Shown here piece by piece: positions 27,901 through 35,104 of a stretch of DNA of 64,000 bases. Origin of the DNA: Comamonadaceae bacterium (GTDB lineage: Bacteria > Pseudomonadota > Gammaproteobacteria > Burkholderiales > Burkholderiaceae_C); NCBI GenBank assembly GCA_013297875.1, contig JAAFIW010000011.1, positions 62,001 to 126,000 on the forward strand, written 5' to 3'. The position numbers and the translations under genes were made by a program. The notes beneath the pieces are model-generated. The model was not told the DNA's origin and ran no database searches. It worked only from the letters and a program-made list of their open reading frames with translations. Every line of letters begins with the position of its first letter. Positions within the stretch are counted from its first letter, which is position 1.

Positions 27901-30900
27901 GCCTGGCAACTTTTTCTCCAGCAGCATCATCGCCAGCAATGGCACGGTTTCAGGCCTTTCCCTGACTGCCGACCCCAAGGTCTTTACCGTCGTCTTCACC
28001 CCCACGGCCAACCTGGCTAACAGCAATGCCAGCGTCACTGTTGCGGCCAATAACTTCGTGGATGCCGCAGGCAACAACGGCGGGGCCGGCTTAACGCCCG
28101 TCATCAGCATTGATACGCTCGCTCCATCTGCGCCCACCATCGCACTGGTGGCAGGCGACGACACCATCAACGCCGCAGAAGCCACCGCAGGCGTGACCTT
28201 GAGTGGCACGGGTGAAGCCGGGGCGACGGTGACCCTGGTTTTGAGCAGCAGCACCACCCTCAGCGCAGGCAATACCGCTGTGGTCAACGGCACTGGTAAC
28301 TGGAGCAAAGCCCTCACCGCTGCTGACATCACCGCACTGGGCCAAGGCGCAGAGACCATTACCGCCAGCCAGACAGACGTTGCAGGCAACAGGAGCGCTA
28401 CCAACGCCACCCGCAACATCACCGTGGCCACCGCAGCGGTGGGCGCACCCACGATCAACCTGGTCGCGGGCGACGACATCATCAACGCCGCAGAAGTCGG
28501 CAGCGTCATCACCGGCACCAACCTGGCGGGCAACACAGTGGCGCTGAGCCTGGGCGGCAACACCAGAGCTGCAACAGTGACAGGCACCAGCTGGAGCTAC
28601 ACCCTGGTGGCCGCTGATATCACCGCCATGGGCCAAGGTGCAGAAACTCTGTCAGCCACCCAGACCGACAGCGCAGCCAACACCAGCGCGGCTGGTACGC
28701 GCAACATCACGGTCGATACCGTCGCCCCAACCCTTGGCATTACCAGCAGTGTGGCGGCAGTCAAGATAGGTGAGACGGCCAGCATCACCTTCACCTTCAG
28801 CGAAGACCCCGGCACCAGCTTTGTGGCCGGCGACATCACCACCACCGGCGGCACGCTGGGTACGATTACAGGCACGGGTCTGACCCGATTCGCCACCTTC
28901 GCGCCCACCGCCAACCTGGCCAGTGCTAGCGCCAGCATCACGGTCGCTGCCAGCAGCTACACCGACGCAGCAGGCAACAACGGTGGCTCAGGCATCACCC
29001 CCACGATTGCCATCGACACCGTGGCCCCCACGCTGGCCATTACCAGCAACGTCGCTGCCGTTAAAGCCGGTGAAACTGCAACGATCACCTTCACCTTCAG
29101 CGAAGCCCCTGGAGCCAGCTTCACAGCAGCCGACATCACCACCACCGGCGGTGCGGTCAGTGCTTTGACCGTCACCGGCGACCCTAAGGTCTACACCGCC
29201 ACCTTCACCCCCACCGCCAACCTGGCCAGCGGCTCGGCCAGCATCACGGTTGCAGCCAGCACCTATACGGACCTAGCAGGTAACAACGGCGGCGCAGGTA
29301 CCACCCCCACCATCACCATCGACACCCTGGCCCCCACGGTTGCCATCACCAGCAACGTCTCAGCCGTGAAGATTGGCGAAACCGCCACCATCACCTTTAC
29401 CTTCAGCGAAGCGCCCGGAGCCAGCTTTACCGCAAGCGACATCACCACCACCGGCGGCACTTTGGCAGGCTTGGCTGTCACAGGCGACCCCAAGGTCTAC
29501 ACCGCCACCTTCACGCCCACGGGCAACTTGGCCAACGGCTCGGCCAGCGTCACAGTAGCCGCCAGCAGCTACACCGACGCGGCGGGCAACAACGGCGGGG
29601 CGGGCAGCACGCCAACGCTGGCCATCGACACCCTGGCCCCCACGTTGGTCATCACCAGTAACCTCGCCGCCGTCAAGATTGGCGAGACCGCCACGATCAC
29701 CTTCACCTTCAGTGAAGACCCAGGAGCCAGCTTCACCGCAGCCGACATCACCACCACCGGCGGCACGCTGAGTGCCATCACGGGCGCAGGCCTGACCCGC
29801 AGCGCCACCTTCACCCCCACGGCCAACACCACGGCCAACGCCAGCATCACCGTGGCTGCCAGCAGCTACACCGACGCTGCGGGCAACACTGGCGGTGCAG
29901 GCACCACCCCCACCCTGGCCATTGACACCCAGCGCCCGGTCTATGCCAGCGCCACCGTCAATGCCAATCAACTGGTTCTGACCTACACCGAAGCCAGCAC
30001 ACTGGACGCCATCAACCAACCCGCCCCCGGTGCCTTCGCCGTGCTCACCGACGGCACGCCCAACGCCGTGACCGCCGTCACCGTCAACGCCGCCGCCAAA
30101 ACCGTCACCCTCACGCTGACGAACGCGGTGAGCTTCGGCCAGACCACCACGGTGGCCTATACCGACCCCACCGCAGGCAACGACGCCAACGCCATTCAAG
30201 ACGCGGCGGGCAACGACGCGGCCAGCCTGGTGGCCACCACCGCCACCAACACCGTGGCTGCCCCCCCGCCACCACCTGCGCCGCCTACCACTGGCATCCC
30301 CACCAGCAACGACAGCGACGGCGACGGTGTACCCAACGACCAGGAAGCCCTGGTACCGGTATCACCCCCGGGCACCGTGCGCGGCGACGGCAATGGCGAT
30401 GGCATCAGCGACGGCGAGCAATCCAGCGTCACCTCAGCACCCCTGCCGACGACCACCGGCGCACTACCTGGCACGACCACCCGCTACATCACCGTGGTGG
30501 CCGACGCCAGCAAAGGCCTGATCGACACCGCAAACAACAACACCGCCATCATCAGCAACTTCAAGATCAGCACACCAGCCAACCTGCCCGGCCAACCCAG
30601 CTTGAGCAGCGGCGCCATCAGCTTCAACGCTGATGTGGGCATCCGGGGCATCACCGAAACCTTCAGCATCTTTGTAGACGCCAACAGCAACACCAGCCCC
30701 AACGGCTACTGGGTGCAAGACAAAGCAGGCAACTGGAACAACATAGCCAGCAACATCGAGCAGGTGGGCGACAAAATCAGGATTGACTTTGCGATCACCG
30801 ACGGCGGTCAATTTGATGCCGACGGCAGCGTCAACGGCAGCATTGCAGTGACCGGTGGTGCGGGCACCATGCCGCTGACGCTGGTGGGCCAGCCGCCAGA

Positions 30901-30931
30901 CTTACCACCGGGAGGCAGCTTCTGGTTCTGA
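21959..30931 (+). CDS. Giant FG-GAP/Ig-like repeat protein with choice-of-anchor U-type C-terminus (2990 aa)
   Basis: Four successive supermodules of about 405 aa (about 1-409, 410-814, 815-1222, 1223-1619), each with exactly five FG-GAP/VCBS-like repeats (loop DIDGDGDLDALIGN) and one Ig-like domain. Then an SwmB-like domain (about 1620-1729), another Ig-like domain (to about 1852), two Big_12-like domains, two BapA-type Ig domains (about 2054-2253), four Big_12-like domains (about 2256-2657), a second SwmB-like domain, a Pro-rich linker, Asp-rich thrombospondin-3-like loops and a choice-of-anchor U-like end (SFWF). It has no N-terminal signal peptide and almost no cysteine, and is rich in Ala/Thr/Asn/Gly. 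It is probably an extracellular, calcium-stabilised adhesin or matrix protein. It is a divergent paralogue of the 10795-14760 gene with the same first residues (MADTTRPHG). Confidence 0.9.
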   Translation: MADTTRPHGALQFVPVFGPATTNPYGLTNVGTAAKLTFVDIDGDGDLDALIGNNAGNTVVQLNTGSSTAPAFAGATTNPYGLASVGFVASPSFVDIDGDGDLDAFIGNNQGCIVVRLNAGSATAPSFAVATTTNPYGLLAVSGVSSPSLADIDGDGDLDALIGNGAGNTAVQLNTGSTTAPAFASANVNPYGLGDVGNIAAPSLVDIDGDGDLDAVIGNNVGNIVVQLNTGSSAVPAFSAATANPYGLLSVGSNASPSLVDIDGDGDLDALIGNGAGNIVVFINNASPVAPVTATSANGSYGVGSNISLQVAFNENVIVTGNPTLLLETGTVDRNATYASGSGTKVLTFTYIVQAGDTSADLTQQSATALQLNGGSIKDAAGNNAILTLAAPTAVGSLGVNANIVIDGVAPRGALFTPVFGAATTNPYGLASVSGFPSVSLVDIDGDGDMDAAIGNYSGDTVVQLNTGSATGPAFAATTTNPYGLADVGSVTSPSFVDIDGDGDLDAVIGNKVGNTVVQLNTGSAIAPAFAAAITNPYGLTDVGGFASPSFVDIDGDGDLDAVIGNVDGNTIVQLNTGTSTAPAFGAATPNPYGLADADGSARPSLVDIDGDGDLDALIGNNRGNTLVQLNTGSSTAPAFAAAITNPYNLADVGFSAKPSFVDIDGDGDLDALIGSLVSTNTLVFINNASPLAPITSTTANGTYGAGSVISLQVAFNENVIVTGAPTLKLETGALDRNAVYSGATGGAGSKVLTFTYTVQAGDTSADLTQQSATALQLNGGSIKDAAGNNAILTLAAPTAAGSLGVNANIVIDTTAPRGALFTPVFGTAAANPYGLVNVGSLATPRLVDIDGDGDLDAVIGNGNGGILVHLNTGSSTAPAFATASLNPYGLNNVGRTASPFLVDIDGDGDLDALIGNSAGNTVVQLNTGSSTAPAFATATTGVYGLGDAGDVASLSFVDIDGDGDLDALIGNRAGNTLVQLNTGSKTAPAFGTATTNPYGLANAGTSASLSLVDIDGDGDLDAFIGDKSGNTSVQLNTGTATAPAFAPATANPFGISNVVQYAHPSFADIDGDGDLDALIGNEAGNTLVFINNASAVAPVTTTANGTYGVGSSISLQVAFNENVIVDTAGGSPTLKLETGSVDRNAVYTGPVGGAGSKLLTFTYTIQAGDTSADLTQQSATALQLNGGSIKDAAGNNAILTLAAPTAAGSLGANAAIVIDTTAPRGALFTPVFGTATTNPYGLGIAGFSSSPSFVDIDGDGDLDALTGSSAGDTIVQLNTGSSTSPAFASPSANYGLANVDSYVSPSLVDIDGDGDLDALIGNEVGNTIVQLNTGSSTAPAFAPPSANYGLVDVGDFASPSLVDIDGDGDLDALIGNKVGNTIVQLNTGSSTAPAFALPSANYGLADVGFSASPSFVDIDGDGDLDALIGERFGNTIVQLNTASSTAPAFASPSANYGLMDVGTYASPRFVDIDGDGDLDALIGNGVGNTIVRINTGSPVAPVTTTTANGTYAVGSGISLQVAFNENVIVTGNPSLLLETGSVDRNATYTSGSGGKVLTFTYTVQAGDTSADLTQQSATALQLNSGSIKDAAGNNAILTLAAPTAVGSLAANAAIVIDGTAPVFASAAVAGNQLVMSYTEANTLDATNVPAASAFAVVTGGSANAVTAVAVNASAKTVTLTLTTAVTFGQTVTVAYTDPTTANDPNAIQDAAGNDAVTLAATTVTNNTADTTAPTVSSVAVPTNATYVAGQNLDFTVTMSEATVVNTTIGVPRIAVTLDTGGTVYANYLSGSGTAALVFRATVASGQLDTNGITLATSIDANGGTLRDAASNNAVLTLSSVASTTGVLVDAVAPTLSITSNVAAVKAGESATITFAFSEVPTGFVAGDVTTTGGTLTGLAVTGDPKVYTATFTPTANLGSGNASITVAANSYTDAAGNNGGAGATPTIAIDTLAPTLTITSNVSTLKIGQTAIITLTFSEVPGNFFSSSIIASNGTVSGLSLTADPKVFTVVFTPTANLANSNASVTVAANNFVDAAGNNGGAGLTPVISIDTLAPSAPTIALVAGDDTINAAEATAGVTLSGTGEAGATVTLVLSSSTTLSAGNTAVVNGTGNWSKALTAADITALGQGAETITASQTDVAGNRSATNATRNITVATAAVGAPTINLVAGDDIINAAEVGSVITGTNLAGNTVALSLGGNTRAATVTGTSWSYTLVAADITAMGQGAETLSATQTDSAANTSAAGTRNITVDTVAPTLGITSSVAAVKIGETASITFTFSEDPGTSFVAGDITTTGGTLGTITGTGLTRFATFAPTANLASASASITVAASSYTDAAGNNGGSGITPTIAIDTVAPTLAITSNVAAVKAGETATITFTFSEAPGASFTAADITTTGGAVSALTVTGDPKVYTATFTPTANLASGSASITVAASTYTDLAGNNGGAGTTPTITIDTLAPTVAITSNVSAVKIGETATITFTFSEAPGASFTASDITTTGGTLAGLAVTGDPKVYTATFTPTGNLANGSASVTVAASSYTDAAGNNGGAGSTPTLAIDTLAPTLVITSNLAAVKIGETATITFTFSEDPGASFTAADITTTGGTLSAITGAGLTRSATFTPTANTTANASITVAASSYTDAAGNTGGAGTTPTLAIDTQRPVYASATVNANQLVLTYTEASTLDAINQPAPGAFAVLTDGTPNAVTAVTVNAAAKTVTLTLTNAVSFGQTTTVAYTDPTAGNDANAIQDAAGNDAASLVATTATNTVAAPPPPPAPPTTGIPTSNDSDGDGVPNDQEALVPVSPPGTVRGDGNGDGISDGEQSSVTSAPLPTTTGALPGTTTRYITVVADASKGLIDTANNNTAIISNFKISTPANLPGQPSLSSGAISFNADVGIRGITETFSIFVDANSNTSPNGYWVQDKAGNWNNIASNIEQVGDKIRIDFAITDGGQFDADGSVNGSIAVTGGAGTMPLTLVGQPPDLPPGGSFWF
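25720..26440 (+). repeat. Homogenised 162-bp tandem units inside the giant gene
   Basis: In the fourth supermodule the repeat units are 162 bp and nearly identical over long runs (for example the units beginning at 25882 and 26044, exactly 162 bp apart). They carry SPSANYGL where other modules carry TTNPYGL. This indicates recent amplification or gene conversion within this module only. Confidence 0.85.
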
Positions 30932-30969
30932 CCTGGGGTATGACAAATGACCAGGCTGTGCACTGCCTT

Positions 30970-31021
30970 ACGTCCAGTCATCTGTCATGCAGCCCGCAGG
31001 GCGCGTCATCTGTCATCAAAC
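30970..31021 (+). repeat. Dispersed repeat B, partial
   Basis: GTCATCTGTCATGCAGCCCG followed by CAGGGCGCGTCATCTGTCAT, 39 bp after the giant gene's stop. Confidence 0.85.
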
Positions 31022-31042
31022 GCAAGCAATTTCAAGCCAAAC

Positions 31043-31343
31043 CGGCCATCAGCCCATAGATTCATTGCTCAAGCAGCTATTGAAATGAGAGCAGCTAGCG
31101 ACGCCGCCAAGTCTTTCTCCCTCTCCCGCTTGCGGGAGAGGGCGGGGGTGAGGGCAGTTGCGTCGTACAGGCCAGGTATCGCGCAGCCCCTCACCCCAGC
31201 CCTCTGCCCACAGGGGCAAGGGGGCAAAACCCGCCCGCCGCAAAGATGCCCTGGGTGAGAGGCGAAAAACCCTGGTCGTCTGTCGTGCAGCCCGCAGGGC
31301 GCGTCATCTGTCATCAAGCCGAAGGCAGGTTCCGCGCGGGATG
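31043..31343 (+). repeat. Composite repeat flanking the giant gene, right copy (repeats A and B)
   Basis: Same order and orientation as 21522-21715: repeat A head and core, Ser/Leu/Arg-type CTCTCCC element, AAAACCCGCCCGCCGCAAAG, then repeat B through GAAGGCAGG. It contains an extra segment of about 80 bp with the inverted repeat at 31120-31143. Confidence 0.88.
31120..31143 (+). terminator. Strong hairpin, possible transcript end for the giant gene
   Basis: Arms CCCTCTCCCGC and GCGGGAGAGGG with a 2-base loop; no U-tract follows. It is part of a repeat element, so a terminator role is only possible, not shown. Confidence 0.35.
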
Positions 31344-31387
31344 ATCTTGATGAACAATCCAGGCTAAACCGCCTACACAATTAACCC

Positions 31388-33424
31388 ATGTCCCCTTCTG
31401 ATCTCGATGCATTGGCCAACTGGCTGAAACTCCACGACGTGTCGCTGGCTTTTTCCACCTACCGGGCCAACCGCCTGATGTTTGTTGGCCGCAGCGACAG
31501 TGGCCATTTGAAGCTGCATGAGCGGCTGTTTGACCGGCCCATGGGCCTGTTTGTGCAGGACCATGAACACGGGCAGAGTCTCTGGATGGCCGGGCGCAGC
31601 CAAGTGTGGCGGCTGGACAATCTGCTGGAGCCCGGCCAGTTGCACGAGGGCGGCGACCGGCTGTATGTTCCGGCGGCGTGCTTCACAACGGGCGAGGTGA
31701 ATGCGCACGAAATCGTGCTGACGCCGGACAGCCAACCCCTGTTCGTGAACACCGCCTTCAGCTGCCTGGCGCGCCTGGAAATGGGCGTCAGCTTTGCACC
31801 CACGTGGCAACCGCCTTTTGTGAGTCAGCTCACGCCTGACGACCGGTGCCATTTGAACGGCCTGGCCGTGGTCGATGGCGTGCCCACCTGGGCCACGGCC
31901 TGCGGCAGCGGCGACACGCCGGCCAGCTGGCGCGACCACCGCGCCGGCGGTGGCGTGGTGTTGCACATCCCCAGCAACCGCATCGCGGCCACGGGCTTGT
32001 CCATGCCGCATTCGCCGCGCTGGCACCAGGGCAAGCTGTGGCTGCTGAACTCGGGCACCGGCGAGCTGGGTTATATCGAGAGTGAGCGCTTTGTGCCCGT
32101 GTGTTTTGTGCCGGGTTTTGTGCGCGGTCTGGCGTTCGTCGCAGGGTATGCCGTGGTGGGCTTGTCCAAGCTGCGCTCGCCGCAGTTCACCGGCCTGCCG
32201 TTGGAGCAGCGCTTGAATGACCTAGGCCTGCCCGGTGGTTGCTGCGGCTTGCGGGTGATTGAGCTGGCCACGGGCACGGTGGTACACACCCTGGACTTGC
32301 CCGAGCCGATTGACGAGCTGTTTGACGTGGTGGTGCTGCCCGGTGTGCGCCAGCCGCGTGCGCTGGGCCTGCAGGGGGAAGACATTCACTGCCTGGTCAA
32401 GCTGCCGGGCCGCACCAGCCTGACCACCATCCGCCCCAAAGCGCCCAGCGGCAACCCGCACCAGGCCAAGCCGCCACCGGTGTTTGGTATTCCCTTGCCG
32501 TTGGCCGATCAAGACGCGCCTGCCGCAGATGCTGCGCAGCCGGTTCGCTACCAGCAAGTGTTTCAACTCACCCCGCAAACCCTGGCACCGTATGCGAGCA
32601 TGACCTTTCCCGGCCTGGCTCCTGGCAGCCCGCGTCTGGCGCAGGTCACCGGTGAGTTGCTGGCGGTGTCGGCCATGGCTGACGGCACGATGGTGGGCAT
32701 GGCCGTGGCCGAGCGGCAGGCCGATGGCGGTGCCGGCTTGATCTCGCTGATGGTGCAGCCCGATATGCGCCGCCGTGGCCTGGCCACCCGCATGGTGGCG
32801 AACTTGCAAAAATTCCTGGCGCAGGAAGGCGTGCGCGAGCTGCGTGTGCGCTACCACACCAACGCCAGCATCGTTGCCAGCTTCGAGCCCTTGCTGCGCC
32901 GCCTGGCCTGGGCTACGCCGCAAACCGACTTTGTGCTGATTCAAAGCAGCGCCGAGCTGCTGGCCACCACCGGCTGGAACACCCGCTTTGTCATTGCAGC
33001 GCCTTACACGCTGTTTCCCTGGCTGCAGGCCACGCCCGAAGATCTGGTGGCCGCAACAAACCTGGGTGCGCCCATGCTGCTGCTGCCGCCCGCCTCCGTG
33101 CACGGCCTGGAGGGTGCGGTCAGCCTGGGCTTGCGGCACCGAGGCTCGCTGGTCGGCTGGTTGATCGCCCACCGGGTCGATGCCCACACCGTGCGCTACT
33201 CCAGCCTGTATGTGGCCCCGGCCCACCGTGCCCGTGCGCGTGGCCTGGCGCTGCTGGCCGAGGGCTTTTGCCGCCAGCACCAGGCGGGCATACCGCGTGC
33301 CAAGGCCGCTATTGCGCCAGCGAGCACGGCGTTTTTACGGGTGCAGCAAAAGCACCTGCTGCCGTTTTTGCAAGGCATGGGGCAGTCGCGTTCGTCGGTG
33401 GTTCAGTTGGCCGGGCAACGGTAA
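31388..33424 (+). CDS. TIGR03032 family protein fused to tandem GNAT-like domains
   Basis: A 678-aa protein. Residues 1-330 match the TIGR03032 (DUF4915-like) family: LAFSTYRANRLMFVG, HLNGLAVVDGVPTWATACG, GLSMPHSPRWHQGKLWLLNS and GFVRGLAFVAGYAVVGLSKL. After a linker, about 395-520 is a GNAT acetyltransferase-like fold with acetyl-CoA motif SLMVQPDMRRRGLATRMV, and about 520-678 looks like a second, more divergent GNAT half (SSLYVAPAHRARARGLALLA). Its function is unknown. The stop TAA is directly followed by the ATG of the next gene, so the two are translationally coupled. Members of this family often accompany TPR or glycosyltransferase genes; here one follows at once. Confidence 0.82.
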   Translation: MSPSDLDALANWLKLHDVSLAFSTYRANRLMFVGRSDSGHLKLHERLFDRPMGLFVQDHEHGQSLWMAGRSQVWRLDNLLEPGQLHEGGDRLYVPAACFTTGEVNAHEIVLTPDSQPLFVNTAFSCLARLEMGVSFAPTWQPPFVSQLTPDDRCHLNGLAVVDGVPTWATACGSGDTPASWRDHRAGGGVVLHIPSNRIAATGLSMPHSPRWHQGKLWLLNSGTGELGYIESERFVPVCFVPGFVRGLAFVAGYAVVGLSKLRSPQFTGLPLEQRLNDLGLPGGCCGLRVIELATGTVVHTLDLPEPIDELFDVVVLPGVRQPRALGLQGEDIHCLVKLPGRTSLTTIRPKAPSGNPHQAKPPPVFGIPLPLADQDAPAADAAQPVRYQQVFQLTPQTLAPYASMTFPGLAPGSPRLAQVTGELLAVSAMADGTMVGMAVAERQADGGAGLISLMVQPDMRRRGLATRMVANLQKFLAQEGVRELRVRYHTNASIVASFEPLLRRLAWATPQTDFVLIQSSAELLATTGWNTRFVIAAPYTLFPWLQATPEDLVAATNLGAPMLLLPPASVHGLEGAVSLGLRHRGSLVGWLIAHRVDAHTVRYSSLYVAPAHRARARGLALLAEGFCRQHQAGIPRAKAAIAPASTAFLRVQQKHLLPFLQGMGQSRSSVVQLAGQR

Positions 33425-34912
33425 ATGCAGGAGTCGATCAGCATCGTTCAAATCGCCAGCCTGGGCAATATTGGCGACAACATTTACCGCGTGCACCAGC
33501 CCTGCGCCGCGCTGGCGCAGTTGCCGGGCGTCGAAGTATTCGAGGTACATGCCCAGTCGCGCCACCGGGATGCGGCGGCGCTGGCGGCCGACGTGCTGGT
33601 GCTCACCATGACGCTGGATGTGGAAGTGCATCGCCTGATTCACCAGCGCCGCCTGCTGGGCAGACCCACCGTGTGCGAGGTCAACGACTACCTGCCCGAT
33701 GTGCAACCCTGGAACCCCGCCCACCGCACCTGGGCCGACCCACGCGGCCTGCATTTATTCGAGCAACTCATTGGCCGCAGCGACGCCACCCAGGTCAGTA
33801 GCGCGGCCCTGGGCCAGCGCGTGGCCCACCTCACGCCGCAACTGGCGGTGTTTGACAACCAACTGGCACAGCTGCCTGAAAAGCGTTCACCCACCGATCG
33901 ACCGCAGGTGGTGATCGGCTGGGGTGGCTCGTTGGGCCACTTGCACGACCTGCAGCACATTGCCCCCGCGCTGGTGCAGTGGCTCAAAAGCCAGCCCCAA
34001 GTGCGGCTTGAAATCATGGCCGACCCGTCTATGGCCGCGCTGTTTGCAGTTGCACCTGCGCAGCAGTTTCAGTTCCGCGCAGCAGGCTCATTGGCCCACT
34101 ACCTACAGTGGCTCAAGGGGCTGGACATCGGCCTGGCGCCGCTCCTACCCACGCCCTACAACCGCTGCCGCTCCGACGTGAAGTTTCTCGAATACGCCAG
34201 CCACGGCGTGGTGCCCGTGGTGCAGCGGCTGGAGCCCTATGCCACGGTGCGTGATGGCGAAACCGGCTTTTTGTTTGACGACTCGCAGCACTTGCTGAAG
34301 TTGCTGGACATCCTGGTGGCCGATGCTGCGCTGCGCCAGCGCGTCGCCGATGCCGCGCATGACTACCTGAGCGCCGAGCGCCGCATCGCGCAACATGCGC
34401 CCCAACGCCTAGCGTTTTACCGCGAGCAAATCACCCGCATGCAGGCGACGCCCGTGCCCGACAAGCTGCCCCCGCGGCTGGCCCAAGCGGCGGCTGTGCC
34501 CTTGCTGTCGTTGCCCGGCTGGCAAAGCGAAAACTTGGGCCTGGCCGCCAACCACCACCGGTTGGACTTGAGCACCCCCGCCGAGCAGCACAGCGCGGCA
34601 GGCATCGAAGCCTTGCATCAGGGCGACATCACCCAGGCCTGCATAGCCTTCACCGCCGCCGTGCGGCAAGACCCCAGTGATGCCCATGCCTACAGCTTTT
34701 TAGGCCACTGCCTCATGAAGCAAGGCCGCCTGCCCATGGCCCGCGAAGCGCTGGAACGCGCCATGGGCCTGGACCCGCTGCTCTCGCGCCCCGTGCGCGC
34801 ACTGGCCCGTCTGCACCGGGCGGTGGCCCAGCAATACACCCAGCGCGCCGCCCAGCTGAACCCGCTGCCGGACATGGCGCAAGCTGCCAGTCACACCCGC
34901 CAATCGGATTGA
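33425..34912 (+). CDS. Glycosyltransferase (GT-B type) with C-terminal TPR-like segment
   Basis: A 495-aa protein. Residues 1-345 look like a GT-B glycosyltransferase: an N-terminal Rossmann half (VQIASLGNIGDNIYRVHQP), WGGSLGHLHDLQHIAPAL at the start of the second half, then LDIGLAPLLPTPYNRCRSDV and KFLEYASHGVVPVVQR, typical of the acceptor/donor-binding end of family 4-like enzymes. Residues 390-470 contain two TPR-like helices (ALHQGDITQACIAFTAAVRQ; AREALERAMGLDP). It is coupled to the TIGR03032-GNAT gene with no gap. The sugar and acceptor are unknown; its location after the giant gene suggests a role in surface glycosylation (inference). Confidence 0.82.
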   Translation: MQESISIVQIASLGNIGDNIYRVHQPCAALAQLPGVEVFEVHAQSRHRDAAALAADVLVLTMTLDVEVHRLIHQRRLLGRPTVCEVNDYLPDVQPWNPAHRTWADPRGLHLFEQLIGRSDATQVSSAALGQRVAHLTPQLAVFDNQLAQLPEKRSPTDRPQVVIGWGGSLGHLHDLQHIAPALVQWLKSQPQVRLEIMADPSMAALFAVAPAQQFQFRAAGSLAHYLQWLKGLDIGLAPLLPTPYNRCRSDVKFLEYASHGVVPVVQRLEPYATVRDGETGFLFDDSQHLLKLLDILVADAALRQRVADAAHDYLSAERRIAQHAPQRLAFYREQITRMQATPVPDKLPPRLAQAAAVPLLSLPGWQSENLGLAANHHRLDLSTPAEQHSAAGIEALHQGDITQACIAFTAAVRQDPSDAHAYSFLGHCLMKQGRLPMAREALERAMGLDPLLSRPVRALARLHRAVAQQYTQRAAQLNPLPDMAQAASHTRQSD

Positions 34913-34977
34913 TCGTCTACACCAGGCCCAAGCTCAGGCAGTACGAGGAACAACCATCTCCACGCGCATGCCCCATC

Positions 34978-35008
34978 CCCGCTTTCCCCTAGCGCGGGAA
35001 GGGGTTGT
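34978..35008 (+). terminator. Probable terminator after the glycosyltransferase gene
   Basis: An imperfect hairpin (CCCC...TTCCC / GGGAA..GGGG, loop with CTAGCGC) followed by TTGTTTG, 66 bp after the stop. Pairing has a 2-base bulge, so this is moderate evidence only. Confidence 0.4.
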
Positions 35009-35067
35009 TTGTAGCAACTTGGTATTTTTGTATTTTTAGCCAGAAATAGGCTTATGCGCAAAGCCAG

Positions 35068-35097
35068 AGCGCACGAGCAGCTACAAAAAACGTAGCG
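35068..35097 (+). repeat. Dispersed repeat A, short variant
   Basis: AGCGCACGAGCAGCTACAAA with an ACGTAGCG tail, ending 8 bp from the stop of the receiver-like gene. Confidence 0.7.
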
Positions 35098-35104
35098 ACT
35101 TGGT

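Larger units (their letters stand above)
30932..31387. other. Repeat-filled gap downstream of the giant gene
   Basis: 456 bp without a credible gene. It contains a partial repeat B (30970-31021), the right composite repeat (31043-31343) and a strong hairpin at 31120-31143. Short ORFs here only translate these repeats. Confidence 0.75.

Noticed and set aside
29360-30199. 279-aa Gly-rich minus-strand frame within the giant gene
   Set aside because: It arises from the high-GC, regularly repeated codons of the Big_12-like domains on the plus strand.
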